This document shows, in pieces, positions 10,057 to 19,612 of a DNA stretch of 49,145 nt (within the stretch, counting starts at the first letter, position 1; every line of letters begins with the position of its first letter). Position numbers and translations under genes: made by a program. Origin of the DNA: Opitutales bacterium (GTDB lineage: Bacteria > Verrucomicrobiota > Verrucomicrobiia > Opitutales > T3Sed10-336); the NCBI GenBank assembly GCA_022565335.1, contig JAIUMY010000012.1, forward strand, positions 1 through 49,145, written 5' to 3'. The notes under the pieces were generated by a model. That model was given only the letters and a program-made list of their open reading frames with translations. It was not told the origin of the DNA and did no database searches.

Positions 10057-11556
10057 ATGATCTTTGCGAAAAAAGGTGCCTTGCCGATGGACTGGAATTT
10101 GCTAGGATATCCAGAGATGTTTTTTGAAAACTACGACAGAGGTGAGTTCTTCGACGAAATGTTTGACGCAGAAGGAAGCGTTCGCCCTCATTACCGGAGA
10201 TTGTACGAGCGCTTTCGCAACCTCAGCGAAGAAGATTTTGAACAGAAGCGTCAAGCGGTGGATGTTTCCTTTATGCGCCAGGGAATCACTTTTACGGTTT
10301 ACGGGGACGAGCAGGGAACGGAGAGAATTTTTCCTTTCGATCTCTGCCCCCGCATCATTCCAAGGAGTGAGTGGGAATACCTGGAAAAAGGCTTGGCGCA
10401 GCGAATCACCGCCTTGAATTTGTTCCTGCACGATGTTTACCATGACCAGAAGATTCTCAAAGATAAGGTGGTCCCCCGATGGGTGGTCGAGACAGCCTCT
10501 CATTTTCGCCCCGAATTCATGGGTAGCCAAGTTCCGAAGGATATTTACATTCATATCTGCGGGACCGATCTAATACGGGATGACAGTGGGCAGTATTTTG
10601 TCCTAGAGGACAACGGGCGGTGCCCCTCCGGGGTTTCCTATGTGTTGGAGAATCGCCTGGCGATGAAACGCGCTTTCCCGAATTTCTTTCACCAGGCAGG
10701 GGTTCGTCCCGTTGATTTGTATTCCCAGGATTTGTTATCGACGCTGCGGCACGTCAGCCCGGACGGACGGGAACGACCAGTCTGCGCAGTGTTGACCCCC
10801 GGGGTTTTCAACAGTGCCTATTTTGAGCATTGTTTTCTGGCTCAACAGATGGGCATTGAGGTGGTTGAAGGGCGTGATTTGGTCGTTGAAGATGATACTG
10901 TTTACATGCGGACCACCAAGGGTTTAACGCGAGTCGATGTTCTCTACCGTCGGTTGGATGACGACTTCCTGGACCCTGAAGTTTTCCGGTCCGATTCCCT
11001 GTTGGGAGTTCCGGGGTTGGTCCGGGCGGTACGGGCGGGGAAAGTGACTCTGGCCAATTCCATTGGTACCGGAGTCGCGGATGATAAGGTGACCTATCGT
11101 TTTGTTCCGGATATGATCAAATATTACCTCGGCGAAGAAGCGATCATTCCCAATGTGCCTACTTTTTTAGCTTCCAACGATAAAGAACGTTCCCATATCC
11201 TGGAAAACTTGCCTGACTTGGTTGTCAAGGCGGCCAACGAGGCGGGGGGCTATGGTATGTTGATCGGACCTAAGTCAACCGCCGCGGAACAGGAAAAGTT
11301 TGCCCGCATGATTGTGGAAAATCCCCGTAATTTCATCGCTCAACCAACGCTCTCGCTTTCCCGGTCTCCCACTATGTGCGAGGGGAACTTTGAGGGGCGG
11401 CATATCGATTTGCGTCCGTATATCCTCTATGGCGATAAAATCCGTATTATGCCCGGCGGGTTGACCAGGGTTGCCCTGCGCAAGGGTTCCTTGGTGGTGA
11501 ATTCCTCTCAAGGGGGAGGCAGTAAAGACACCTGGGTCTTGTATGGGGACGAATAA
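10057..11556 (+). CDS. Circularly permuted ATP-grasp type 2 protein (COG2308-like); start may be ATG 10057 or 10087
   Basis: [91 protein letters not shown]. The ORF-track start at 9655 is antisense to the kinase and rejected. Confidence 0.9.
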   Translation: MIFAKKGALPMDWNLLGYPEMFFENYDRGEFFDEMFDAEGSVRPHYRRLYERFRNLSEEDFEQKRQAVDVSFMRQGITFTVYGDEQGTERIFPFDLCPRIIPRSEWEYLEKGLAQRITALNLFLHDVYHDQKILKDKVVPRWVVETASHFRPEFMGSQVPKDIYIHICGTDLIRDDSGQYFVLEDNGRCPSGVSYVLENRLAMKRAFPNFFHQAGVRPVDLYSQDLLSTLRHVSPDGRERPVCAVLTPGVFNSAYFEHCFLAQQMGIEVVEGRDLVVEDDTVYMRTTKGLTRVDVLYRRLDDDFLDPEVFRSDSLLGVPGLVRAVRAGKVTLANSIGTGVADDKVTYRFVPDMIKYYLGEEAIIPNVPTFLASNDKERSHILENLPDLVVKAANEAGGYGMLIGPKSTAAEQEKFARMIVENPRNFIAQPTLSLSRSPTMCEGNFEGRHIDLRPYILYGDKIRIMPGGLTRVALRKGSLVVNSSQGGGSKDTWVLYGDE

Positions 11557-11569
11557 GAAAGGAAAAAAA

Positions 11570-12577
11570 ATGATTTTATTATCTAGAGTGGCCGACTGCT
11601 TGTATTGGATGAGTCGATACATTGAACGAGCCGAGAACGTGGCCCGCATTGTCGATGTAAATTTGCAACTTTTGTTGGATTCGGAAGACCTGGAGGACTC
11701 TGGGATGGCTTCGCATTGGATGCCCATCGTCAAAAGCACCGGCGACGAGGCGCTTTTTGCCCGCCTGTATGATAAGCCGGATAGTGGGTCCGTTACGGAT
11801 TTCCTGACCTTTAACCGCGAGAATCCCGGTTCCATTCTATCCTGCATTTTCACCGCCCGGGAAAACGCCCGACAGGTTCGGGATAAAATTTCCACGGAAG
11901 TTTGGGAGGAGGTGAACCGCCTCTATCACTTTGTCCGGGGGCAAAATATCAAGAGAATCTGGGCTTCCGGTCCCTATGAGTTTTATAAACAGATCAAACA
12001 GAGTTCGCACCTTCTGCAAGGCCTCAGCGATGCGACCGTGGTCAGGGACGAAGGTTGGGAGTTTATACAGGTCGGACGTTATTTGGAACGGGCCGACCAA
12101 ACCACCCGGATATTGGATGTGAAATACCATATTCTTCTACCCAGTCCCCGGGATGTCGGGGGAGCCCGGGACACATTGCAGTGGATGGCGGTTTTACGGT
12201 CCTGTAGTGCTTTTGAAGCCTATCATCAGATCTACGGGGCCGACGTCCAGCCATGGAATGTTGCCGATTTTCTTATCTTTTCGGAAACATTTCCCCGCTC
12301 CATCAGTTTCTGTTTGCGGCAACTCAGCGAGTCCTTACGTCGCATCAGTGGAGAAAGGCATCGGTATTTCTCCAACGAAGCCGAGCGTTTGGCAGGGAAG
12401 CTTCAAGCCGATTTGAATTATACCAGTACCGAGGAAATTTTTCGCCGCGGTTTGCACGAACAGCTTTTGGAATTACAGGATAGTTTAGCTGCCGTGGCGT
12501 TGGAACTGTTCGAAGCCTATATGTTTTTCCCTGTAGTGGATCCTTCCAAGGAAGAAGAAGAGCAAGGGGAAAAGTAA
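11570..12577 (+). CDS. Alpha-E domain protein (COG2307-like)
   Basis: MILLSRVADCLYWMSRYIERAENVARIVDVN and VGRYLERADQTTRILDVKYHILL; follows the ATP-grasp gene directly. Confidence 0.9.
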   Translation: MILLSRVADCLYWMSRYIERAENVARIVDVNLQLLLDSEDLEDSGMASHWMPIVKSTGDEALFARLYDKPDSGSVTDFLTFNRENPGSILSCIFTARENARQVRDKISTEVWEEVNRLYHFVRGQNIKRIWASGPYEFYKQIKQSSHLLQGLSDATVVRDEGWEFIQVGRYLERADQTTRILDVKYHILLPSPRDVGGARDTLQWMAVLRSCSAFEAYHQIYGADVQPWNVADFLIFSETFPRSISFCLRQLSESLRRISGERHRYFSNEAERLAGKLQADLNYTSTEEIFRRGLHEQLLELQDSLAAVALELFEAYMFFPVVDPSKEEEEQGEK

Positions 12578-12645
12578 AAGTTGGGAGTTAAAAATCCAGA
12601 AGTGTTCCCCTGGGTTTATTAAGGAAGAATTTTTGCTGGGATTTT

Positions 12646-12778
12646 ATTGTCGGAGGGAGTTGACCACACCGGGCGGCTGTTTTGTCGGAGGGACTTTGCG
12701 TCCCGAAAGAGAGCTGGTTGAGTCGTCGAACGTTTTTCCCAAATCCCTTGAATCGGGGGATTAACCCCCTCCGACAAT
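12646..12778. repeat. MITE-like element with ~18-bp terminal inverted repeats and an internal third copy of the motif
   Basis: Left ATTGTCGGAGGGAGTTGA (12646-12663), right TTAACCCCCTCCGACAAT (12761-12778; 16/18 to left reverse complement), internal TTTGTCGGAGGGACTT (12681-12696). Confidence 0.6.
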
Positions 12779-12905
12779 TGTTTTCTCTGGCGGGTTAAGG
12801 ATAAAGTGCCCCTCTCCCATATTCGAAGCTCTGACCATCTCCGCCGCTCTCCGAGCTATGGTGACCTGGAAAGCTGCGGGCTTCAGTAAAAGAAGAAAAG
12901 ACTTC

Positions 12906-14297
12906 TTACACCAGCATGAGCGCCGGGTTCTCGATCAGCTCTTGCAAGGCTTGCAAAAATTGGGCTCCCACAGCACCGTCAACCACGCGGTGGTCACAGC
13001 TCAGGGTAAGCGAAATACGGTCTCCGGGAACGATTTCATTCTTCTCGTTGACCACCGGTACCTTACGGGTGCCTCCGACGGCCAAGATGGCGGCGTTGGG
13101 GGGATTGATGATGGCGCTGAAACGGCTGATGCCAAACATGCCCAGATTGGATACGCAGAAGGTTCCTCCGGTAAACTCGTCCGGTTTGAGTTTTTTGTCC
13201 CGGGCTTTGCGGGCCAGGGATTTCACTTCTGCACTGATTTGGCGAAGGGATTTGTTTTGGGCCTTTTTGATGACCGGGGTGATGAGTCCATCGTCAATCG
13301 CCACGGCAAAGGAAACGTGCGCGTCCGCGTGTTGTTGAATGTGGTCCCCGCCCCAGGAGCAATTGGCCAGGGGGACCCGGCGCAATGCCTCGGCGGAGGC
13401 TTTCATGATAAAGTCGTTGACGCTCAATTTCGCTCCGCCTTTTTCTGGTGGCAACTGGGTGAGGGAGGCATTGAGGTCGGCCCGAAGCTTAAGCAATGGT
13501 GCGGCATCGACCTCGATCTCGAGATAAAAGTGGGGGATCTGGGTTTTGGATTCCAAAAGCCGCCGGGCAATGGTTCCACGCATCGAGGAAACCTTGATTT
13601 TTTCCTCTTCGGCAATGGCGCCTCCTTCCATCACGGGGAAGCTTTGGGCGCCGGTTGCGGGGGAATCACTACTTGCGGGGGCGGAATCGCCCCGTTCGGC
13701 CGCCGCGAGTACGTCGGCCTTGACGACTCGACCTCCGGGTCCGGTTCCTTTGAGGCCTTCCAGGGAAACACCTTTTTCCTCGGCGAGCTTTCGGGCCAAG
13801 GGCGAAATTTTCCGCCGGGGACCGGTGGAGCTTTCCTCTTTCTTCGAGTCGCTATCCGCTTTGGCGGCGTCGGTGGATTCTTTGGCTTCCGCTTTTCCTT
13901 CGGAGGATGAGGGCTCGGGTTTCTTGGTATCGCTATCCTTTTTCGGTTTGGATTTTTCCTCCTTATCTTGCTCTTTATCCTCCTCTTTATCGTCTTCCTT
14001 TGGTTTTTCGCCCTCGGCTTTGTCCGGGGATTTTACGGAAGAGGGATCAAACTCCTCGCCTTTCTCGCCTACCGCAGCAATGGCCGTCCCAACGGCGACC
14101 TCGTCGCCAGCAGAGGCCAGTTGTTTGAGCAGAACGCCTTCTTCAAAGCATTCCAACTCCATGGTCGCCTTGTCGGTTTCTACTTCGGCCAAGGCGTCGC
14201 CGATGGTGACTTCATCACCTTCGTTTTTTAACCAGTTGACCAGCGTTCCCACCGTCATGGTGTCGCTGAGTTTGGGCATTTCAATTACCGTTGCCAT
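12906..14297 (-). CDS. pdhC: Pyruvate dehydrogenase complex E2, dihydrolipoamide acetyltransferase
   Basis: Lipoyl domain VETDKATMELE, E3-binding ISPLARKLAEEKGVSLEGLKGTGPGGRVVKADV, catalytic LSCDHRVVDGAVGAQFL. Confidence 0.95.
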   Translation of the reverse strand: MATVIEMPKLSDTMTVGTLVNWLKNEGDEVTIGDALAEVETDKATMELECFEEGVLLKQLASAGDEVAVGTAIAAVGEKGEEFDPSSVKSPDKAEGEKPKEDDKEEDKEQDKEEKSKPKKDSDTKKPEPSSSEGKAEAKESTDAAKADSDSKKEESSTGPRRKISPLARKLAEEKGVSLEGLKGTGPGGRVVKADVLAAAERGDSAPASSDSPATGAQSFPVMEGGAIAEEEKIKVSSMRGTIARRLLESKTQIPHFYLEIEVDAAPLLKLRADLNASLTQLPPEKGGAKLSVNDFIMKASAEALRRVPLANCSWGGDHIQQHADAHVSFAVAIDDGLITPVIKKAQNKSLRQISAEVKSLARKARDKKLKPDEFTGGTFCVSNLGMFGISRFSAIINPPNAAILAVGGTRKVPVVNEKNEIVPGDRISLTLSCDHRVVDGAVGAQFLQALQELIENPALMLV

Positions 14298-14342
14298 AGT
14301 TTTAGGAGAGTTTGATTTAGGTTGGTGAGGGGGGAGGGGAGA

Positions 14343-15317
14343 TCAGAGGATTCGGCGGGCGGCCGCGACGACCCGGGCGGCGTCGGGAATTTGAATGTCT
14401 TCCAGCGGTTTGGCGTAGATTTGTGGAGCATCGATGGCGGATACCCGCTCAATCGGGGCATCCAAATAGTCGAACGCCTGATATTGCAGAAGGGAGGCGA
14501 TCTGGGCACCAACGCCACAGAAAGGCTTGTTCTCTTCAACAATGACCGCGCGATTGGTCTTTTGCACTGATTTAACGATGGCCTCTTCGTCGAGTGGACG
14601 GATCGACCGGAGGTCCACCACCTCGGCTTTGATGCCATCTTCTTCCTCCAGGATTCGGGCGGCCTCCAGAGAGGTGATCACAGCGCGTCCGTGGGCGATG
14701 AGAGAAATGTCTGAACCCTCCTTTTTAATATCGGCGACGCCGAGGGGAATGGTGTATTCCTCTTCCGGGACTTCCCATTTCTGGCCGTAGAGAAGGGTGT
14801 TCTCCATGACATAGACCGGGTCATTGTCGCGGATCGCGGTCTTCATCAGCCCTTTGGCGTCATAGGCCGTGGCCGGGCAAACCACTTTCAAGCCAGGCGT
14901 GTTGGCGATGAAATTCTCGGGGGTATGGGAGTGCGTTGCCCCCACATTGGTCCCACCATTGGCCGGCCCGCGAATGACGATGGGGCAGTTTATGGTGCCG
15001 CCGGCCATGTAACGAACACTGGCCGCATTGTTGATGATCTGGTCGAAGGCCACATAGGCGAAACTCCAGAACATCAGTTCCATGACGGGCCGCACGCCCA
15101 ACATGGAGGCGCCAATGCCCATACCGATGAAACCAGCTTCGCTGATCGGGGCATCCACCACGCGTTTGTCCCCGAAGCGGGCATGAAGCCCCTCGGTCAC
15201 CTTGTAGGCGCCATTGTATTCGGCAACTTCTTCGCCGATGATGACTACATTTTCGTCTCTTTCGAGTTCCTCGGCGAGGGCGTCGTTGAGCGCTTTACGA
15301 TAAGTAATTGAAGGCAT
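14343..15317 (-). CDS. pdhB: Pyruvate dehydrogenase E1 component beta subunit
   Basis: SITYRKALNDALAEELERDENVVIIGEEVAEYNGAYKVTEGL, DAPISEAGFIGMGIGASMLGVRPV, VDLRSIRPLDEEAI. Confidence 0.95.
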   Translation of the reverse strand: MPSITYRKALNDALAEELERDENVVIIGEEVAEYNGAYKVTEGLHARFGDKRVVDAPISEAGFIGMGIGASMLGVRPVMELMFWSFAYVAFDQIINNAASVRYMAGGTINCPIVIRGPANGGTNVGATHSHTPENFIANTPGLKVVCPATAYDAKGLMKTAIRDNDPVYVMENTLLYGQKWEVPEEEYTIPLGVADIKKEGSDISLIAHGRAVITSLEAARILEEEDGIKAEVVDLRSIRPLDEEAIVKSVQKTNRAVIVEENKPFCGVGAQIASLLQYQAFDYLDAPIERVSAIDAPQIYAKPLEDIQIPDAARVVAAARRIL

Positions 15318-15335
15318 TAGTGAGAGAGGTTCGAA

Positions 15336-16451
15336 TTAAAAGTCGTCGTTAAAGAAGATGCGACCCTTCTGGATTTCGTCGCGGTCATGGTCAGATTCCC
15401 AATACACATCGGTGAGGATTTCCTTTTCATCGATATAAGGGCTTTCGTTGGCGAAATCGGCGGACTCGTTGGCTTCGTCCCTCGCTTCCTTGGAGATCTG
15501 GTCAGCGTCTTCCTCGGTGAGTACTTTCTCCTCGATGAGAGTTTGTTTGAAGACGTTGATGGGATCCCGCTCATTCATGTATTTTTGGATCTCTTCCTTG
15601 GTGCGGTACTTTTTATCGTTCGCGTCGGCTACCGAGTGCCCGCGGTAGCGATAGGTTTGGATTTCCAAAATAGTGGGACGGCTTTCTTCCCGAGCCCGTT
15701 TCATGGCCACATCACAGGCTTTGCGAACGTTGTAGATATGGCTGCCGTCCACCACTTCCCAGTCCATGTTGTAACCCTCGGCACGCTTGGCCAGGGGAGA
15801 GCCTGCGGAGGAACGCTTTTGACTGGTGCCCATGGAGTAATGGTTGTTTTCTATGATGTAGACCACGGGCAGATTCCAAAGGGCGGCGAGATTCAAAGAT
15901 TCATGGTACGCCCCCTGGTTGATCGCTCCGTCACCAAGGTAGCATAGGCAACAACCTTTGAGCCCCTTGTATTTGAGAGCATAGGCCAGGCCTGCGCCGA
16001 GCGGGGTCTGCCCTCCGACGATGCCGTGCCCTCCCCAATACCTTTTTTCGGGGGCAAAGAAGTGCATGGAACCGCCTTTGCCTTTGGAGCACCCGGTGGC
16101 CCGGCCATAGAGTTCCGCCATGCATTCCTTCATCGTCATTCCGACGGCGAGAGCATGGCCATGGTCCCGGTAGGCGGTGATGACGTGATCATTTTCCTCC
16201 ATGAGGGAGATACTGCCCACGGCAACGGATTCCTGGCCGATGTAAAGATGCAGAAAGCCACCGATTTTTCCTTCCTGGGTATACGACTTCAAAGAGCGCT
16301 CCTCAAAGCGGCGAATTCGCACCATGGTGCGGTAGAGCTCCCGTTTTTCTTCTGGCGAAAGGGAGGCGTTAATATCTGACCCGGAGGAACCTTTTCCTGT
16401 TTTTTTACGGGCGACGGTCTTTTTCTTATTGGATGATTTGGCAGTAGTCAC
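15336..16451 (-). CDS. pdhA: Pyruvate dehydrogenase E1 component alpha subunit
   Basis: GGFLHLYIGQESVAVG, GCSKGKGGSMHFF, TPP motif GDGAINQGAYHESLNLAALWNLPVVYIIENN. GTG at 16451 preferred; the track start at 16556 overlaps the upstream Nudix gene. Confidence 0.93.
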   Translation of the reverse strand: MTTAKSSNKKKTVARKKTGKGSSGSDINASLSPEEKRELYRTMVRIRRFEERSLKSYTQEGKIGGFLHLYIGQESVAVGSISLMEENDHVITAYRDHGHALAVGMTMKECMAELYGRATGCSKGKGGSMHFFAPEKRYWGGHGIVGGQTPLGAGLAYALKYKGLKGCCLCYLGDGAINQGAYHESLNLAALWNLPVVYIIENNHYSMGTSQKRSSAGSPLAKRAEGYNMDWEVVDGSHIYNVRKACDVAMKRAREESRPTILEIQTYRYRGHSVADANDKKYRTKEEIQKYMNERDPINVFKQTLIEEKVLTEEDADQISKEARDEANESADFANESPYIDEKEILTDVYWESDHDRDEIQKGRIFFNDDF

Positions 16452-16507
16452 GGTGTAAGCAGAGAGATTTAGAAAAGCGATTAGAACAAAGGAAAATGAG
16501 CGGTAAG

Positions 16508-17017
16508 TCAAATCACTTCCTCGATTTGAAAATCCAGCGGTTGATCGGGATGACAATTGGCCCGCATGGCCACGAACCGGTCCTGGTATTTCTCATAAAT
16601 CGGCCAGAGCAGCTGACGATCGGTTTCCGGGATCGGAAGTTCGGGTATGGCGGCAAGGGGAAAAAAGGAAAAGTGCCCTTCGTCCATCGCTGGCGGAAGA
16701 GCGTGAATGGTTTTTTTGTAGCGGTATAAGAACATCAGCCAATGCCCCGTGCCTTCATAACTTTTTTCGGAGATCATTCCATAGAGATGAAGATCGTTTT
16801 CCTCGACGGTCAGGCCGGTTTCCTCGGCAATCTCCCGGCAGGCGCATTCCAGGGGCGATTCGCCCAGGCTCATTTCCAGCTTTCCGCCGATCGGGCTCCA
16901 GCAGTCTTTGTTGGGGGCTTTCTTCCTTTTCAAGAGGAGCTCTTCGCCTTTTTCGTTGCGCAAAAAAACCAGAACGCTGATTTTAAAGGGCATGGTTTGA
17001 TTGGTCGTTTTACCCAT
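16508..17017 (-). CDS. Nudix hydrolase
   Basis: Nudix box GGKLEMSLGESPLECACREIAEETGL; start taken at MGKTTNQTMPFKISVLVF. Confidence 0.85.
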   Translation of the reverse strand: MGKTTNQTMPFKISVLVFLRNEKGEELLLKRKKAPNKDCWSPIGGKLEMSLGESPLECACREIAEETGLTVEENDLHLYGMISEKSYEGTGHWLMFLYRYKKTIHALPPAMDEGHFSFFPLAAIPELPIPETDRQLLWPIYEKYQDRFVAMRANCHPDQPLDFQIEEVI

Positions 17018-17154
17018 AAGACCATGTTTTCTACAGGAAGGGGCCCCTTTTGCCAATTCCGGATTGTTCCAAGTTTCTTTTTCCGCTGCGGGTTTTTTAG
17101 TTGCAATCCCCAAAATCCTGCGGTTTTTTTAAAGCTTGTATGTTTCTAACCCCC

Positions 17155-17823
17155 ATGAAAAAACTTCCCTTATTCTGCCTTTCTGCCTTATTTGTTTTCG
17201 CTACTGTTGCCCACAGTCAGCAAGATAGTAGTGCACGCGTTCCTATCGAAGTCGACCGGGTCAATTGGAACGCGGTTAGAGACGGAAATCGTGGCAGTTG
17301 GCAGGAAGTTGAAATCCAGTTGTCTGTTAATGGCTACACCGAAAGCCAACAAGAGGCTTTGGAGTTGCACACCCCGCTTTTCCTTAATGATATTGAGGTT
17401 ATTCTTCACACTGCCCATGAATTGCGAAGCCCTCAAGGGAGCGCCATAAGGGACGCGCAAGACAACCCCGTTTTTGTATTCTATTCTTCCGAGGTGGAGA
17501 TTGTTTCTTTGGAAAGAAACGCCCGCAACAATCAGGTTCTTTTTTACCTCCCTCCGGAAATCGTCAAGCGCGATGGCATCAGAGCGGGTCAGGAACCTTT
17601 TCGCTTTCTTATTGAGCTGAGGGCTGATGGTCGGGAAATTCCCTTCTCCCGGGAGAGCCAAAGAAGGATGTCCTCACAACTTATGGATGCGGAGGCGGTT
17701 TCCAACTTTATGAGCCAAGTGCGCAGTCAGGCCTCCGCTAATGAAGGCATTCTCATGCCGATCTATCAGACTCCCCACTGGCACTCGCGCCGGGCCGAAA
17801 ACTCGCCGCCTTACAAATGGTGA
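17155..17823 (+). CDS. Secreted pilus-locus protein, Amuc_1102-like by position
   Basis: Signal peptide MKKLPLFCLSALFVFATVAHSQ; beta-rich (VPIEVDRVNWNAVRDGNRGSWQEVEIQLSVNG); first gene of a five-gene pilus-like block. Confidence 0.6.
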   Translation: MKKLPLFCLSALFVFATVAHSQQDSSARVPIEVDRVNWNAVRDGNRGSWQEVEIQLSVNGYTESQQEALELHTPLFLNDIEVILHTAHELRSPQGSAIRDAQDNPVFVFYSSEVEIVSLERNARNNQVLFYLPPEIVKRDGIRAGQEPFRFLIELRADGREIPFSRESQRRMSSQLMDAEAVSNFMSQVRSQASANEGILMPIYQTPHWHSRRAENSPPYKW

Positions 17824-17875
17824 GAACAGGGCTGAAACTTTACCACTCCAACGACATTACTTATACCCCTTACCT

Positions 17876-19600
17876 ATGAGCTCCGGCAAATTACAGCAAG
17901 TTCTCAATTGCGGATCCCAACATTTATCCTTTGGTGCCTTTTCCGAATCGGATGGGGAACTCTCTTTGGAGCGATTTGATTACGAACCTCTGGCAGGTGA
18001 AATTACTTCCGACGAGGATTGGATTTCCGCTCTCATTGAAGGATTGCGGGAAATCACCACCCGACAGGAAATCAAGGGTAAGGTATCCTTGATTTTTCCC
18101 GGGCATTTGCTCCTCACGAAATTTATCAAGGTTCCGTCGATTGCTGAATCAAAACGCGACCAAATTATCCGTTTTGAGGCTCAGCAAAATATTCCTTATC
18201 CCCTGAATGAGGTGGTATGGGACTATGAAATTGTTTCCGACGATGGGGCCGAATTTGAGGTGGCGTTAGTGGCCATAAAGCTGGAAATCGTCGAGCAAGT
18301 TTGCGGCCTTTTGGCCAGCATGGATCTTCAGGTTGAACGCATCAACCCGTCGAGCATGGCGCAGCTAAACGCCTTTTCCTATCAGGAACCGGAAGTGGAG
18401 GACCCCCTCCTTATTGCCAACATCGGGGCCAAATCCTCCAACCTTCTTTTCCTTTCCGAAGATTCATTCTTCATTCGGAATATCTCCCTTGCCGGAAATC
18501 AGCTTACCCAGAGCATTGCCGAGGCTTCGGGAGATTCCTTTGCCGAAGCGGAAGAGCTTAAACAAAACACTTTTGCCGAGGGTCTGGACGATAATTCCCC
18601 GGAAACCGTTCTCAATGCGGCAAATTCTTTCATCCGACGCTTTTCCATGGAACTGACCCGTTCCATTGTGAATTTCCGCCGACAAAGCGGAGCGGAAAAA
18701 GTGGGAAGAGTCGTTTTGACTGGCGGCGGGAGCATGATTCCGGGCCTTGCGGAGCAAATGGAGGAGAAGCTCAAATCCTCCGTTGAAGTTCTCGACCCTT
18801 TCACCAACATCTCCCTGGGCGAGGACATCGACACGGATTTTCTGGAGCAGCGTCAGTATGCTCTGCCCGAATTAGTCGGGGTCGCGGTTCACTCTATCAG
18901 GGGATCCGCTAAAGTTGATTTCAATCTGGTTCCCCCGGCAATCCTCTCCAAAGTTCGTCTTAATCAACAAAAACCCTATTATATCGGGGCCGCAGCCCTC
19001 ATTGCTTTAGGGCTGTTTTTCCCGCTTTGGCAAATGAATCGGGCCACCGCTTCATATGAAAACGCCGCTTCTGAATTGCAAAGTGGTCAGGCCGTTGAAC
19101 TGTCCGTTACTGAGTTGAACGCCACCCATCGGCAGATTCAGAACAACTTGGAAACCATCTCCAACCTGCGCGATCAGGTGGCCCTCTTCGATGAGACTTT
19201 GGCCCGATCCAATCGTTGGATTGACCTTTTGGCGCAGCTTGAGACTACCTTCAACCAAGTTGAGGATGCCTGGCTGGACAGTTTGCGCTTGGAAATCGTA
19301 GATCCTGCGGCAGAGCAACAGTTTCAGCGAACGCCCAGGCGAAGAGGCCCGGTCGATGAGGAGGAAGTCGTGGAAGAAGAACCGACCTTTAATCTCGTGA
19401 TCACCGGCCGCATGCTGGATCGGGCTAACCCTCTGTCCACGGTAAGCAGCGAAACCAGGGTTCGCACCCTGGCGCTCCTGGATAATTTGGAGCAATCGAT
19501 GTACATCGAGGAAAAAACTGAGGATTCCTACGATACTTCCCGAAGCGGAATCTTAACCTTCTCCGTAAATTTACGGCTTAACAACGATCTACCCCTTTAG
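17876..19600 (+). CDS. PilM (FtsA/actin-fold) fused to a PilN-like TM/coiled-coil region, Amuc_1101-like
   Basis: PilM signatures (LTKFIKVPSIAESKRDQIIRFEAQQNIPYPLNEVVWDYEI; RVVLTGGGSMIPGLAEQM) followed by TM YYIGAAALIALGLFFPLWQM and PilN-like C-terminus. Start ATG 17876 (MSSGKLQQVL). Confidence 0.85.
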   Translation: MSSGKLQQVLNCGSQHLSFGAFSESDGELSLERFDYEPLAGEITSDEDWISALIEGLREITTRQEIKGKVSLIFPGHLLLTKFIKVPSIAESKRDQIIRFEAQQNIPYPLNEVVWDYEIVSDDGAEFEVALVAIKLEIVEQVCGLLASMDLQVERINPSSMAQLNAFSYQEPEVEDPLLIANIGAKSSNLLFLSEDSFFIRNISLAGNQLTQSIAEASGDSFAEAEELKQNTFAEGLDDNSPETVLNAANSFIRRFSMELTRSIVNFRRQSGAEKVGRVVLTGGGSMIPGLAEQMEEKLKSSVEVLDPFTNISLGEDIDTDFLEQRQYALPELVGVAVHSIRGSAKVDFNLVPPAILSKVRLNQQKPYYIGAAALIALGLFFPLWQMNRATASYENAASELQSGQAVELSVTELNATHRQIQNNLETISNLRDQVALFDETLARSNRWIDLLAQLETTFNQVEDAWLDSLRLEIVDPAAEQQFQRTPRRRGPVDEEEVVEEEPTFNLVITGRMLDRANPLSTVSSETRVRTLALLDNLEQSMYIEEKTEDSYDTSRSGILTFSVNLRLNNDLPL

Positions 19601-19612
19601 AGCTCCGAAATC

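Noticed and set aside
12858-13910. 350-aa plus-strand ORF over the E2 gene
   Set aside because: Glycine-rich antisense shadow of pdhC.
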